Positions 17,368 through 26,567 are shown, counted from the stretch's first letter. The stretch is DNA of 64,000 nt from Chloroflexi bacterium AL-N1 (GCA_013122435.1 WYDT01000017.1:90036-154035); one strand, 5' to 3'. A program made the numbers and translations. Notes: a model not told the origin generated them from the letters alone.

Positions 17368-18711
17368 ATGAACACAAAACATTTTACGGGTATGCAAGCT
17401 TTCTGGTTTATGTGGTTAGGACTGCTCCTTTCATTCACCGGGTCAAGTTTGACGCGCTTTGGCCTGAGTGTCTGGACTTTTGAGCAGACTAGGAACCCAG
17501 AAGCGTACAGTACCTTACTCTTTTTTGCCACAATCCCGCTTGCAGTGGGGTCGCTTTTTGCGGGGCCCTTAGTGGATCGTTGGAACCGTCGCACGGTGCT
17601 GATCATCAGCAACATTATCGCCAGTCTCCCCACTCTCGTTATTATGCTGCTGTATTTCACCGACCAGATGGCAATCTGGCATCTCTATGTCGCGCTATTT
17701 ATCAATGGTGTGGCGAATGCCTTCATCCTGCCTGCGTTTGATGCCAGCATCCGTATGCTTGTCCCTCAGGACCAACTCGGTCGTGCGTCAGGGCTAAGTC
17801 AGATGGTACAGTCGCTCGGCATCATTATCGCCCCACCGATAGCAGGTTTGATGCTGGTACAACTTGGACTTGGCAGTATTTTTATCACCGATTTTGTCAC
17901 GGTGACGGCGGCGGTTCTGGCATTGTCAGTCATTTTTATACCCCAGCCGATTGATAGCACACACTCCCCAACCAAGTCAGTCTGGCAGGATTTTCTTTTT
18001 GGACTACGCTACATTGTTGAGCGCCCACCATTTGTCTTTCTGATGGCCTATCTAACTCTTATTATTTTTGCACAGTCCTTTGTTTATGCCCTCTCAGGAC
18101 CGTTGGTGTTGGCATTTAGCACTGAGGAAAGCCTGGGATTCGTCTATGGCGCTTTTGGCATTGGCGGACTGGTGGGTGCAATCATGGTCAGCGCGACAGG
18201 TGGCACCCCACGACGGATGAATGGCATTCTCATCAGTGCTTTGATAATGGGCGTTGCCACAATCGTAACCAGCCTGCGTGCCAATGCCATCTGGATAGGG
18301 GCTGGTTTATTCCTCTTTGGTCTGGCTATGACCTATCTCATTGCGCTCAATCGCACCATCTATCAGGAGAAAGCTGCGCCGGAAGTGCTTGGTCGTGTCT
18401 TTGCATTCCGTGTTGTGATTGGCGTTGGTGCACAGGCGGCTGGTTTATTGTTGGCCGGCTTTCTCACCGCCAATGTGTTCGAGCCTGGTATGCAGGAAGG
18501 AGGGGGACTCACCCCTCTGTTTGGTACGCTGCTAGGAATAGGTGAAGGTCGTGGATCAGCGGTGCTCATACTGTTGGTCGGCGTTATCATCATTGGTATG
18601 ACACTCGTTTCAGCACTCATCCCATCGCTACGATTGCTAGAGGATCGGCTTACTCCGCCCACAACAGAACCACCCACTATGAGCGAGCAGGAAGTTCCAG
18701 CACCGTCCTGA
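17368..18711 (+). CDS. MFS transporter (MFS_3 / EntS-like)
   Basis: This is a major facilitator superfamily transporter of about 447 residues with 12 predicted membrane helices. The loop between helices 2 and 3 reads GPLVDRWNRRTVLI, the MFS signature, and helix 5-6 features PPIAGLMLVQLG. The C-terminal tail is hydrophilic. It resembles the EntS/MefA group (DHA3), which export siderophores or drugs. ATG 17368 is taken as the start. ATG 17332 is an alternative, and the longer open frame overlaps the preceding gene. It lies between a membrane protein and the double ABC protein. Confidence 0.85.
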   Translation: MNTKHFTGMQAFWFMWLGLLLSFTGSSLTRFGLSVWTFEQTRNPEAYSTLLFFATIPLAVGSLFAGPLVDRWNRRTVLIISNIIASLPTLVIMLLYFTDQMAIWHLYVALFINGVANAFILPAFDASIRMLVPQDQLGRASGLSQMVQSLGIIIAPPIAGLMLVQLGLGSIFITDFVTVTAAVLALSVIFIPQPIDSTHSPTKSVWQDFLFGLRYIVERPPFVFLMAYLTLIIFAQSFVYALSGPLVLAFSTEESLGFVYGAFGIGGLVGAIMVSATGGTPRRMNGILISALIMGVATIVTSLRANAIWIGAGLFLFGLAMTYLIALNRTIYQEKAAPEVLGRVFAFRVVIGVGAQAAGLLLAGFLTANVFEPGMQEGGGLTPLFGTLLGIGEGRGSAVLILLVGVIIIGMTLVSALIPSLRLLEDRLTPPTTEPPTMSEQEVPAPS

Positions 18712-18746
18712 TAATTGGTTACTTATATGGAAGAAAGAGAACATAC

Positions 18747-21700
18747 ATGACAACAACAGCCCCATCTGTTCAGACCGTCGATGCCCCCACCGAAGACATG
18801 CCCGCATCGGCACCGCAAGAGTCGGTGACTGTCAGGAGCTTTATTAATCGACGCCGTAGTTTGTTGGCATTCTCTGGCCTACTCAGTGCTGTCGGGAATA
18901 CTGCCGGTCTGTCACCGTATCTGATTATCTACTTTATTGCGGTGGAGATACTCGGGAAATCATTTGCCGAAGTCAATACCAATTGGCTCTGGACACTGGC
19001 CCTCATCGCGCTTGGCACCGTGATTATCAAAGCCCTGGCAACTGCCTTTGCTACTCACATCTCCCATATTGTTGCCTACAACGTCCTCTATGATTTGCGG
19101 ATCGCCATTTCTGAACACCTCGGGCGGTTGCCGCTGGGCTATTTCAGCACCCGTACCACTGGTGAGATCAAGAAGGTTATCCACGAGGATGTGGAGCAGA
19201 TGGAAGAAGGTTTGGCCCATATGATCCCGGACCTGATTGGTGGGATCACGGCCCCAGTTATTACATTGATTGTGCTTTTTGCGGTAGATTGGCGTTTGGC
19301 GTTGGCGACTATTGCCATGTTGCCCTTCGCTGTTGCAATGTATGGATGGGTTGCTTATCGTTCTGATATGGCCAAATATAACGCTATCAATGCCAGGATT
19401 AATGGTGCTGTCATCCAGTATATTAACGGAATGAAAGTCCTCAAGACCTTTCTGCGTGCTGATGCTTCATTTCAAAAACTTCGTGACGTTTCCCAGGAGA
19501 TGCGGAGTTATTATGAAGGACCGTACAGCGCCTCTATACCGACCCTCGCCGTTATTTTTGCCGTGGTACGTGCCAATCTGTTATTGATTGTGCCATTGGG
19601 TGTCTTATTCTATCTCGGTGGAACATTGTCCATCCCAACCTTTGTGCTGTTCCTGGTGCTTGGTATGGGCTTTAATCGCCCCATCTGGACTCTCCTTACC
19701 AACTATTCAATGGCGGCCTGGCAGGTGAGCCAAGCCAGTAAGCGGATTGAACAGGTGTTGAACGTACCGTCGCTAGCCGAGCCGCTTCAGCCACAACAAC
19801 CAGGCGACGCAACGATTAGGTTTCAAAATGTTCGTTTTGGGTATGATGCGGAGAACCTGTTGTTGGACAACGTGAGTTTTCAGGTTACCGCTGGGAGTGT
19901 GACGGCGCTCGTTGGTCCATCGGGCGCCGGGAAGAGCACCATCGCCAAACTCGTCCCACGTTTCTGGGATGTCACGGGTGGCAACATCAAGATAGGTAGC
20001 GTCGATGTGCGGCAAATCGAGACAACCACATTGATGGATTATGTGGCGTTTGTCTTTCAAGATGTCTATCTTTTCAATGACACGGTTTACGAAAACATTC
20101 GTGTTGGCAAACCGGATGCGACTGAGCAGGAGATTATCGCCGCAGCCAAAGCTGCCCGTTGCCACGACTTTATTATGAACGAATTGCCAGATGGCTATCA
20201 GACACCTCTTGGTGAAAATGGTGCACGTCTCTCGGGTGGCCAGCGTCAACGACTCAGTGTGGCACGGGTGATACTTAAGGATGCGCCGATTGTGGTGCTC
20301 GATGAAGCGACGGCGTTTCTCGATCCCGAAAACGAAGCGCAGGTGCAGGAAGCGCTTGCTGCACTGGTCAGTACGGGCAAAACGGTCGTGGTGATTGCCC
20401 ATCGCCTGTCGACCATCACTGAGGTTGATCAGATTCTGGTAGTTGATGCCGGGCAGATTGTTGCGCGTGGCACCCATAAGGAACTCCTTACCACTAGCCC
20501 GCTCTATCACAATTTATGGGAGGCGCATGTTGCGGCGAAGGATTGGCAACTGGCACGGCGTGCAGACACCTCCCTGGATGGCCAACCAGCCATTTCTGAA
20601 CACGCCACTGTTCAGACACCGGAACGCGTCAGCACTTTTCGCAACCCGTACACTGGTCTGAATCCTGATGAAGGTTTGCTCCCAACCCTCATGAAATTAG
20701 TCCCCAATCAGCGGCATTTCTACATACGCGGCATCCTCTGGAAGATCCTTGATGGAGCGGTTTCTGCCTGGCCGAGCATCATCATCTTTCTTATCTTGCT
20801 TGAACTATTCCAGCAACCGATCAATACTGAGCGTATCTGGCTTTACGTCGGTGTTTTGGTTGCACTTTTCTTCAGTCAGATATTGTTCAACTACCTGGCG
20901 CAGCGTTCGTTCTTCAAAGTTGCTGCAGGGATGCAATACGATCTCCGACTGTTTCTGGGCGACTATCTACGTCGCCTTCCACTCGGTTTCTTTAGCCGCC
21001 GCGACATCGGTACTGTTGATTCGTTGTTTACCACGAATATTATGTTTCTCGATGTGCGTTTTCCCACGGATATGTTTATTACAGGTGTGGTAGCACCATC
21101 GTTACTCTTCATTGCGATGCTCTTTTTTGACTGGCGTCTCGCGGTGGCTGCCGGAATTGGTTTGCCGGTGGCATTGTTGGTGTTGCGTGCAACCATGAGC
21201 GTCTTCGGACAAATCTGGGAGCGGCAGCGTTTGGCACGCACGCAGGCCAATAGTCGTATGGTGGAGTACATTCAGGGCATTAGTGTTATTCGTGCGTTTA
21301 ATCTGGCCGGTACACGGATGTCAACGTTCCAGTCTGCGATAGATGACTATCGGGTGGCCAGCATCAATACACAAACCAGGATAACGCCTGCCATGGTTGG
21401 CTTCCTTTCCACGATGGAGCTTGGCTATGCGGCGTTGATTGCTCTGAGTACGGCGTTGTTTATCGGTGGCAGTTTAACTCCACAAATCTTTCTCTTATTC
21501 CTCTTCATTGGCCTGGCCTTCTACCAGCCGTTGATGATGCTTGGTGAACTAACGGCTTTTCAACGTATTATTGAGAATGGTGTGCGTAATCTGAATGAGT
21601 TCTTGAAAACACCGACGCTGCCTGAGCCAGAACACGCACGTACCCCTGATAGTTTTGCAGTGACGTTTGACGATGTTACCTTCCGCTATGAGGACCGGCC

Positions 21701-22427
21701 TGTCCTCAAGAATGTCAGTTTTACCATTCCTGAACGTGGTATTACGGCACTGGTAGGGCCATCAGGATCGGGCAAAACCACGATTACCAATCTCATTGCG
21801 CGCTTCTGGGATGTCACGAGTGGCACCATCAAGATTGGTGATGTTGATGTGCGGGATATGTATGCCGACACACTACAATCGCAACTGACGATGGTGTTTC
21901 AGGATGTGTATCTCTTTAATGACACTATTCGTGACAACATTGCGATTGGTAAACCGGAGGCGATCGAGCAAGAGATTATCAATGCCGCCAAACTTGCCCG
22001 CTGCCACGACTTTATCATGGCGCTACCACAGGGCTATGACACCATGGTTGGTGAGGGTGGGGCGACGCTCTCGGGTGGCGAGAAACAGCGGATCTCGATT
22101 GCGCGAGCACTGCTCAAGGATGCGCCCATTGTCATGCTTGATGAAGCCACGGCGTCCATCGACCCTGAGAACGAATGGCTCATCCAACAGGCGTTCGATG
22201 CGCTGGCGGCCCACAAAACCGTGATTGTGATCGCTCACCGCCTAGCGACTCTCCAGCGTGCTGACCAGATCTTGGTGCTACGCGACGGTGAATTGATCCA
22301 GCGCGGCACCCACGATGACCTGATCGCCCAGGATGGCCTTTATCAACACTTCTGGGAAGAGCGCCAGAAGGCCCGTACATGGAAATTAGGTTCGACACTT
22401 ATAGCAAACACAGGGAGTACCGCATGA
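18747..22427 (+). CDS. Fused double ABC exporter-fold protein (TMD-NBD-TMD-NBD)
   Basis: This is a 1226-residue polypeptide joining two complete half-transporters. The first nucleotide-binding domain has Walker A GPSGAGKST at 390-398, signature LSGGQ at 495-499 and Walker B ending D519-E520. The second has GPSGSGKTT at 1004-1012, LSGGE at 1108-1112 and D1132-E1133. Each is preceded by about six membrane helices. The text GEIKKVIHEDVEQMEEGLAHMIPDLIGG in the first TMD resembles YbtP/IrtA-type exporter-fold importers of metallophores. Such pairs are normally two adjacent genes. No siderophore-interaction domain is seen. Both ATP sites look catalytically complete. Confidence 0.9.
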   Translation: MTTTAPSVQTVDAPTEDMPASAPQESVTVRSFINRRRSLLAFSGLLSAVGNTAGLSPYLIIYFIAVEILGKSFAEVNTNWLWTLALIALGTVIIKALATAFATHISHIVAYNVLYDLRIAISEHLGRLPLGYFSTRTTGEIKKVIHEDVEQMEEGLAHMIPDLIGGITAPVITLIVLFAVDWRLALATIAMLPFAVAMYGWVAYRSDMAKYNAINARINGAVIQYINGMKVLKTFLRADASFQKLRDVSQEMRSYYEGPYSASIPTLAVIFAVVRANLLLIVPLGVLFYLGGTLSIPTFVLFLVLGMGFNRPIWTLLTNYSMAAWQVSQASKRIEQVLNVPSLAEPLQPQQPGDATIRFQNVRFGYDAENLLLDNVSFQVTAGSVTALVGPSGAGKSTIAKLVPRFWDVTGGNIKIGSVDVRQIETTTLMDYVAFVFQDVYLFNDTVYENIRVGKPDATEQEIIAAAKAARCHDFIMNELPDGYQTPLGENGARLSGGQRQRLSVARVILKDAPIVVLDEATAFLDPENEAQVQEALAALVSTGKTVVVIAHRLSTITEVDQILVVDAGQIVARGTHKELLTTSPLYHNLWEAHVAAKDWQLARRADTSLDGQPAISEHATVQTPERVSTFRNPYTGLNPDEGLLPTLMKLVPNQRHFYIRGILWKILDGAVSAWPSIIIFLILLELFQQPINTERIWLYVGVLVALFFSQILFNYLAQRSFFKVAAGMQYDLRLFLGDYLRRLPLGFFSRRDIGTVDSLFTTNIMFLDVRFPTDMFITGVVAPSLLFIAMLFFDWRLAVAAGIGLPVALLVLRATMSVFGQIWERQRLARTQANSRMVEYIQGISVIRAFNLAGTRMSTFQSAIDDYRVASINTQTRITPAMVGFLSTMELGYAALIALSTALFIGGSLTPQIFLLFLFIGLAFYQPLMMLGELTAFQRIIENGVRNLNEFLKTPTLPEPEHARTPDSFAVTFDDVTFRYEDRPVLKNVSFTIPERGITALVGPSGSGKTTITNLIARFWDVTSGTIKIGDVDVRDMYADTLQSQLTMVFQDVYLFNDTIRDNIAIGKPEAIEQEIINAAKLARCHDFIMALPQGYDTMVGEGGATLSGGEKQRISIARALLKDAPIVMLDEATASIDPENEWLIQQAFDALAAHKTVIVIAHRLATLQRADQILVLRDGELIQRGTHDDLIAQDGLYQHFWEERQKARTWKLGSTLIANTGSTA

Positions 22428-23110
22428 ACACCATAGTTACCTATCCCAACGGTAGTATGCTTGATCATATTGCGTGGGTAGTTCCTGATGTCAAACAGGG
22501 CGTCGAACAGATTGCCGATCTGACCGGAGCACAGCCCTTTCTGATGCCCGAACCAGAACCGGGTGCCTACTACTGGAGTGGTGGTCTGGTCATTGGTGAT
22601 GGACCACAATTGCTCGAAATTATTGGCCATAACCCAACCTATGAAGGGCAACATCCCTTCTTTCATGTCCTACAATCTTTCCCTGAACCACGACTGCTGT
22701 TCTGGTATATTGCATTGAATGATTTTGACGCCTTTGCAGCCCAGGCAGATGCAGCAGGAAGCCCCCTCAGTAACGTCGAGCATTTTGTGCCGCCTGACGA
22801 GAGCTTTTCTGAATACAAACGAGGACTGATTGGTGCTCACTTTTCATTTCTTATTCCCAACGTCATTCAATTGATACACCGTCGGAAAGATTGGGCACGT
22901 CATCCTGATCGCTCATGCGCGTTGCATAGTTTTGTGATTGAACATCCCGAGCCTGAGACACTACAGCAACGCTATGCTCAACTTGGTATTGTCCAACCTG
23001 TACAGCAGGGTGACCAACCAGCACTCCGACTAACACTTTCTACACCAAAGGGCTTGGTGGAATTGGCGGGTGTTGGTGAGCCTCTAGAGGCGTTGTCGCA
23101 AGGTGGTTAG
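22424..23110 (+). CDS. VOC-family (glyoxalase-like) protein
   Basis: This 228-residue protein opens with LDHIAWVVPDVKQGVEQIADLTG, the start of a Glyoxalase-like_3 type VOC domain. It continues with LLEIIGHNP and further beta-alpha-beta-beta-beta units. The family covers metal-dependent lyases, dioxygenases and binding proteins. The ATG overlaps the stop of the ABC gene (ATGA), with GGGAG upstream, so the two are translationally coupled. It is the last gene of the operon and is followed by a terminator. Confidence 0.8.
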   Translation: MNTIVTYPNGSMLDHIAWVVPDVKQGVEQIADLTGAQPFLMPEPEPGAYYWSGGLVIGDGPQLLEIIGHNPTYEGQHPFFHVLQSFPEPRLLFWYIALNDFDAFAAQADAAGSPLSNVEHFVPPDESFSEYKRGLIGAHFSFLIPNVIQLIHRRKDWARHPDRSCALHSFVIEHPEPETLQQRYAQLGIVQPVQQGDQPALRLTLSTPKGLVELAGVGEPLEALSQGG

Positions 23111-23128
23111 AGAATGGGCTTCTGGGCG

Positions 23129-23190
23129 AAACCTTTAGGGTCTTGAAATGCGGAAGTTTTCCCTGATGAAAAAAGAGACCCTAAAGGTTT
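23129..23190 (+). terminator. Terminator of the 13.3-23.1 kb operon (shares arm with the opposite-strand terminator)
   Basis: AAACCTTTAGGGTCT (23129-23143) and AGACCCTAAAGGTTT (23176-23190) are perfect 15-base arms. The downstream arm runs straight into TTATT, giving a plus-strand terminator 18 bases after the VOC stop. The loop is long (32 bases). The second arm can instead pair with a third copy at 23206-23219. Confidence 0.75.
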
Positions 23191-23219
23191 TTATTGACAG
23201 GATTCAACCTTTAGGGTCT
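23176..23219 (-). terminator. Terminator of the convergent small gene
   Basis: Read on the minus strand, the copy at 23206-23219 (AGACCCTAAAGGTT) pairs with the copy at 23190-23176 over 14 bases. The hairpin is followed by TCTTTTTTC, a good intrinsic terminator for the gene 23211-23462, whose stop codon is inside the first arm. Confidence 0.75.
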
Positions 23220-23462
23220 GAAGAGACTATCCGGTATGGAACGAAGAACAGCTATCCGTTTCTGGTTAGTTGCATTTTCAGTTGTAATATATTGATCAAT
23301 ATATGCTGTAAAAACCTCCCGTTCCTTTTGATCCAATTTCTGGAGACAGTATGCAATCTGTTCTAATTGGGCTACGGCTGCATCTGGTTCAACAATCGAG
23401 TCATCACTTAATTCAAGAAAAAGAATTTGATCAATAATGATGTGCATGAGCATTTCGTTCAT
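23211..23462 (-). CDS. Hypothetical 83-residue protein
   Basis: I do not recognise this small helical, cytosolic protein. The case for a real gene is good. On the minus strand AAAGAGG lies seven bases before the ATG, the composition is protein-like (AAVAQLEQIAYCLQKLDQ and following), and a strong intrinsic terminator begins at its stop codon. It converges on the operon that ends at 23110. Confidence 0.6.
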   Translation of the reverse strand: MNEMLMHIIIDQILFLELSDDSIVEPDAAVAQLEQIAYCLQKLDQKEREVFTAYIDQYITTENATNQKRIAVLRSIPDSLFRP

Positions 23463-23785
23463 GTAGTAACCTCTTTTTCTGTGCTCTGGCTCATCGCATT
23501 AGAGGTCTTTTATGTCATTGAGCAGATACTCCTGACTGTGTGCCTGTCCTGCCGTTTAGCCCATTCTGTTCACGAATTTTGACTGATTTTATGGATTAGC
23601 TGATCAACTAGTACCCCCTTGATAGAGCATGGTACAATATTAAAATCTCCGTTCAAATACATACTGATACGCACCGCATACCTCAACGGAGTAGACTGCC
23701 AAATCCGAATGCGGGACTCGACCTCTTTGGTAAGACCCCTTCGACTATTTGTCGTTCCCGCGCACGTGCGAACACGAGGAAACCT
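23463..23785. other. Intergenic region, 323 bases
   Basis: No gene is supported here. It is the divergent region between the 83-residue gene (minus) and the epimerase-like gene (plus), so it must hold both promoters. The only clear element is ACGAGGA before ATG 23786. No convincing paired -35/-10 hexamers were found. Confidence 0.4.
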
Positions 23786-24724
23786 ATGGGACGTTACTTA
23801 ATTGTTGGTGCCGCTGGCTACACTGGCTCGCGGCTGGCAGCACATTTGTTGAGCCATGGTCATTATGTTCGTGGTCTGGTACGCAGCACTGACTCAGACG
23901 TTGTTGAACGACTCGCACAACAGGGTATGTCGGTATGGGAAGGTGATATTACCCATCCTGAAGGTCTTATCGGTGTGGCAAATAGTATTGAGTATGTCTA
24001 CAATCTCACGTCTCGTATGGTCATTGAAAACGGATCGGTACGGTGTGTAGCTGTTGAGGGCAATCAAAACCTGATTGCTGCCTGTTCGCGTGCGCGCACC
24101 GTGCAGGCATATGTGTTTACCAGCAACATTGCGCCATACGGCAGTCGTGGTGATACCTGGCTCGTGGAAGACGACGCTGTGTCTCCGGAATATCCGCTTG
24201 GTGAAGTTATGATCGAGGCTGAACAAACGATTATGGAGCTAGTGCGCCAACATCATTTCCCGGCGATGATCTTGCGGGTTGGTTTTATCTATGGCCCGGA
24301 ACGTGATTTTATCGAGGCGATTGCCAGCAACACCGCAACGATGATCGGCGACGGACGGAATTATATGTCGCGTATTCATGTCGATGATTTGATACATATT
24401 CTCACTCAAGTGACGCAGAATGGACAACCTGGCGCAGTCTACAATGTTGCCGATGATGAGCCAACCCGTGCCATCGATTTCTACAGTGCGGTGCGACAAC
24501 GCCTGGGGATGGTCCCGCCGCGTGAGCGCCCCGCTGCTCAAGCGCTCTTTGCTGGTATGGATCCATCGGTTGTGGGCATGGTTGCAGCATCAGTGCGTTT
24601 GAGTAATCAACGTATCAAAGAAGAACTTGGCATTGAGTTGCGGTATCCCCATTTCCATACGTGGTTAGATGAACAACTGGGTGAACCTGTGGAAGTATTA
24701 AAAGCAATTACTGTTAACGCTTAA
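23786..24724 (+). CDS. NAD-dependent epimerase/dehydratase-like protein (extended SDR)
   Basis: This 312-residue extended short-chain dehydrogenase has a Rossmann fold. The dinucleotide-binding GxxGxxG is at residues 8-14 (GAAGYTG). VYNLTSRMV, VEGNQNLIAACSRA, FTSNIAPYG and LRVGFIYGP follow the order of NDP-sugar epimerases and hydroxysteroid dehydrogenases. The expected catalytic YxxxK reads Y-P-L-G-E, with Glu in place of Lys, so normal SDR proton transfer is doubtful. It may bind a nucleotide without classical catalysis. AACACGAGGA precedes the ATG. It stands alone, 106 bases before gatD. Confidence 0.85.
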   Translation: MGRYLIVGAAGYTGSRLAAHLLSHGHYVRGLVRSTDSDVVERLAQQGMSVWEGDITHPEGLIGVANSIEYVYNLTSRMVIENGSVRCVAVEGNQNLIAACSRARTVQAYVFTSNIAPYGSRGDTWLVEDDAVSPEYPLGEVMIEAEQTIMELVRQHHFPAMILRVGFIYGPERDFIEAIASNTATMIGDGRNYMSRIHVDDLIHILTQVTQNGQPGAVYNVADDEPTRAIDFYSAVRQRLGMVPPRERPAAQALFAGMDPSVVGMVAASVRLSNQRIKEELGIELRYPHFHTWLDEQLGEPVEVLKAITVNA

Positions 24725-24830
24725 TTGCTAAATTGAATGTTTTTTGCAAAGCGGCAGAGTAGTTTTCCACACGCTGTTCTGTCGTTTTGTTATACAATAT
24801 CAAGAGTATGTTGTAACGGGAGTTTTGATT

Positions 24831-25601
24831 ATGTCCCAGCAGTTGCGAATTGCCCATCTCTATCCTGAACAGATGAATATTTATGGAGATCGCGGAAATA
24901 TTATAACCCTCACGCAGCGATGTCTCTGGCGCGGTATTGAGGTAGATGTTGTGCCGATCAGTATCGGCGCAACGGTCGATTGGTCCACTTATGATATCGT
25001 CTTCTTTGGTGGCGGACAGGATAGTGGGCAGGCCCTTATCGCCAATGACTTTGTCCATCACCACGGACCAGCATTGCGTGAAACTATCGACGACGGACTG
25101 GTGATGTTGGCGATCTGTGGGGGCTACCAGCTTCTTGGACACTACTTTGTGACACACACGGGCGAGCAACTCCCCGGCGTTGGCGCATTTGATATTCACA
25201 CTGTTGGCGAGGATGTACGGATGATCGGAAATGTGGTGATAGAAGTCGATGGTATTCGTGCTGGACCAGGTGATAATCGGCTCCACAATACGCCATCCCT
25301 CCGTTTGGTTGGATTTGAAAACCACAGTGGGCAGACCTTTCTGGGTAAAGGTGTGCGTCCTTTCGGTCGTGTATTGGTTGGTCACGGAAACAATGGTGAA
25401 GACGGTACAGAGGGCGCAATCTATCGCAATGCCTTTGGTTGTTATCTTCATGGTTCTCTGCTTCCCAAGAATCCTCAGTTTGCGGATCATTTGATTACAT
25501 TAGCACTGGAGCGGCGTTACGATCAAGCCAATCTAGCTATGCTTGATGACATGTTTGAACTCCATGCTCAACGCACCATGATCAATCGGTTGCTGCGATG
25601 A
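24831..25601 (+). CDS. gatD: GatD-like glutamine amidotransferase
   Basis: This is a type 1 glutamine amidotransferase of the CobB/CobQ-like GATase_3 group, 256 residues. Members named GatD supply ammonia to MurT, which amidates the D-Glu of lipid II in peptidoglycan. The nucleophile Cys96 is in ICGGYQLLG, and the catalytic His207 is in YLHGSLLPKNP. FGGGQDSGQ and the N-terminal IAHLYPEQMNIYGDRGN strongly match GatD. ATG 24831 has GGGAG nine bases upstream. The longer open frame overlaps the previous stop region. The usual adjacent murT is absent here, so the partner must be elsewhere or this is a relative with another role. Confidence 0.85.
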   Translation: MSQQLRIAHLYPEQMNIYGDRGNIITLTQRCLWRGIEVDVVPISIGATVDWSTYDIVFFGGGQDSGQALIANDFVHHHGPALRETIDDGLVMLAICGGYQLLGHYFVTHTGEQLPGVGAFDIHTVGEDVRMIGNVVIEVDGIRAGPGDNRLHNTPSLRLVGFENHSGQTFLGKGVRPFGRVLVGHGNNGEDGTEGAIYRNAFGCYLHGSLLPKNPQFADHLITLALERRYDQANLAMLDDMFELHAQRTMINRLLR

Positions 25602-25650
25602 TCTGGTGCTGTTACTCATCACTGATAGTACTTCGAGCACAACACCAACT

Positions 25651-26550
25651 ATGACAATCCTCTTAATTGGCGGAACGGGTTTGCTTGGTGGCGCTGTCGC
25701 TGCCGAACTTGTGAAAAACGGTGAGCCAGTGCGCGCATTGGTCCGCAGTGGTAAGCACATCGAGTATCTGCGTACCCTCGGCGTTGAATTCGATGTTGGT
25801 GATCTCTGCGATCCTCGATCACTCCGTCGCGCCCTGGCCGATATTCGGGTGGTGGTCACCACTGCACAGAGCGATCCGTTTGATCGCAACACTCGTATTG
25901 ACCATATCGATGGTAAAGGCAATCAAAACCTGATCGCCGCTGCATCAGAAGCTGGTGTGGAACATTTTGTCTTTGTGTCGGCATTAAAGGCTGATGTTGG
26001 ATCTGGTGATGTAATGTTGCTTGCCTGCAAGCATGCTGCCGAACTGGCGCTCAAAGCCAGTGGCTTACGCTATAGCATCATTCGTCCAGCGTCATTTCAG
26101 GAAATCTTTGGCAATGATCTAGTCCCCCTCAAACAATATGTCCAGCAATTTGGTGTCGGTTTGATTCCTGGCAATGGCAAAGGTTTCCACTCATTTGTGT
26201 CCATCCATGATGTGGCGCGGACAGTTGTGCTCGCACTTCAGCGTTCTGAAGCTATCAACACGGTTATTGATGTTGGTGGTCCCGATGATCTCACCTATCG
26301 TGAAGCCTACACACGGATTATGCAGATGACCGGCCAACCACGACTGATTCTGCCACTCCATTCACGGCTTTTGGCAGTTGGTGGCACACTGTCAACACCT
26401 GTTTTCCCCAATCTGCGAGATCTCCTCGATTTGTTTGCTTTCTGTGATCGGGTCAATTACACCTGTGTTTCTCCCACTTGGCTGATCGATGCTCTCGGGC
26501 GCCGTCGCAGCTTTGATGATGGCATCCGCGAGATGTACAGTAGGTGTTAG
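25651..26550 (+). CDS. NmrA-like atypical SDR (NAD(P)-binding)
   Basis: This 299-residue protein has GGTGLLGG at residues 6-13, an atypical short-chain dehydrogenase glycine motif. It continues with LVRSGKHIEYL, VTTAQSDPF, HFVFVSALKADVG and YSIIRPASFQEIFGN. These fit the NmrA/complex I NDUFA9-like group, which includes redox sensors and isomerases/reductases. No YxxxK pair is expected or seen. ATG 25651 places the motif at the normal distance from the N-terminus. A GTG 15 codons upstream is possible. It follows gatD by 49 bases. Confidence 0.8.
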   Translation: MTILLIGGTGLLGGAVAAELVKNGEPVRALVRSGKHIEYLRTLGVEFDVGDLCDPRSLRRALADIRVVVTTAQSDPFDRNTRIDHIDGKGNQNLIAAASEAGVEHFVFVSALKADVGSGDVMLLACKHAAELALKASGLRYSIIRPASFQEIFGNDLVPLKQYVQQFGVGLIPGNGKGFHSFVSIHDVARTVVLALQRSEAINTVIDVGGPDDLTYREAYTRIMQMTGQPRLILPLHSRLLAVGGTLSTPVFPNLRDLLDLFAFCDRVNYTCVSPTWLIDALGRRRSFDDGIREMYSRC

Positions 26551-26567
26551 GGCGTTGAGGCGGTGGG

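Noticed and set aside
19773..20510. Open frame of 245 codons on the minus strand
   Set aside because: Antisense to the first nucleotide-binding domain of the ABC protein, a well conserved coding region.
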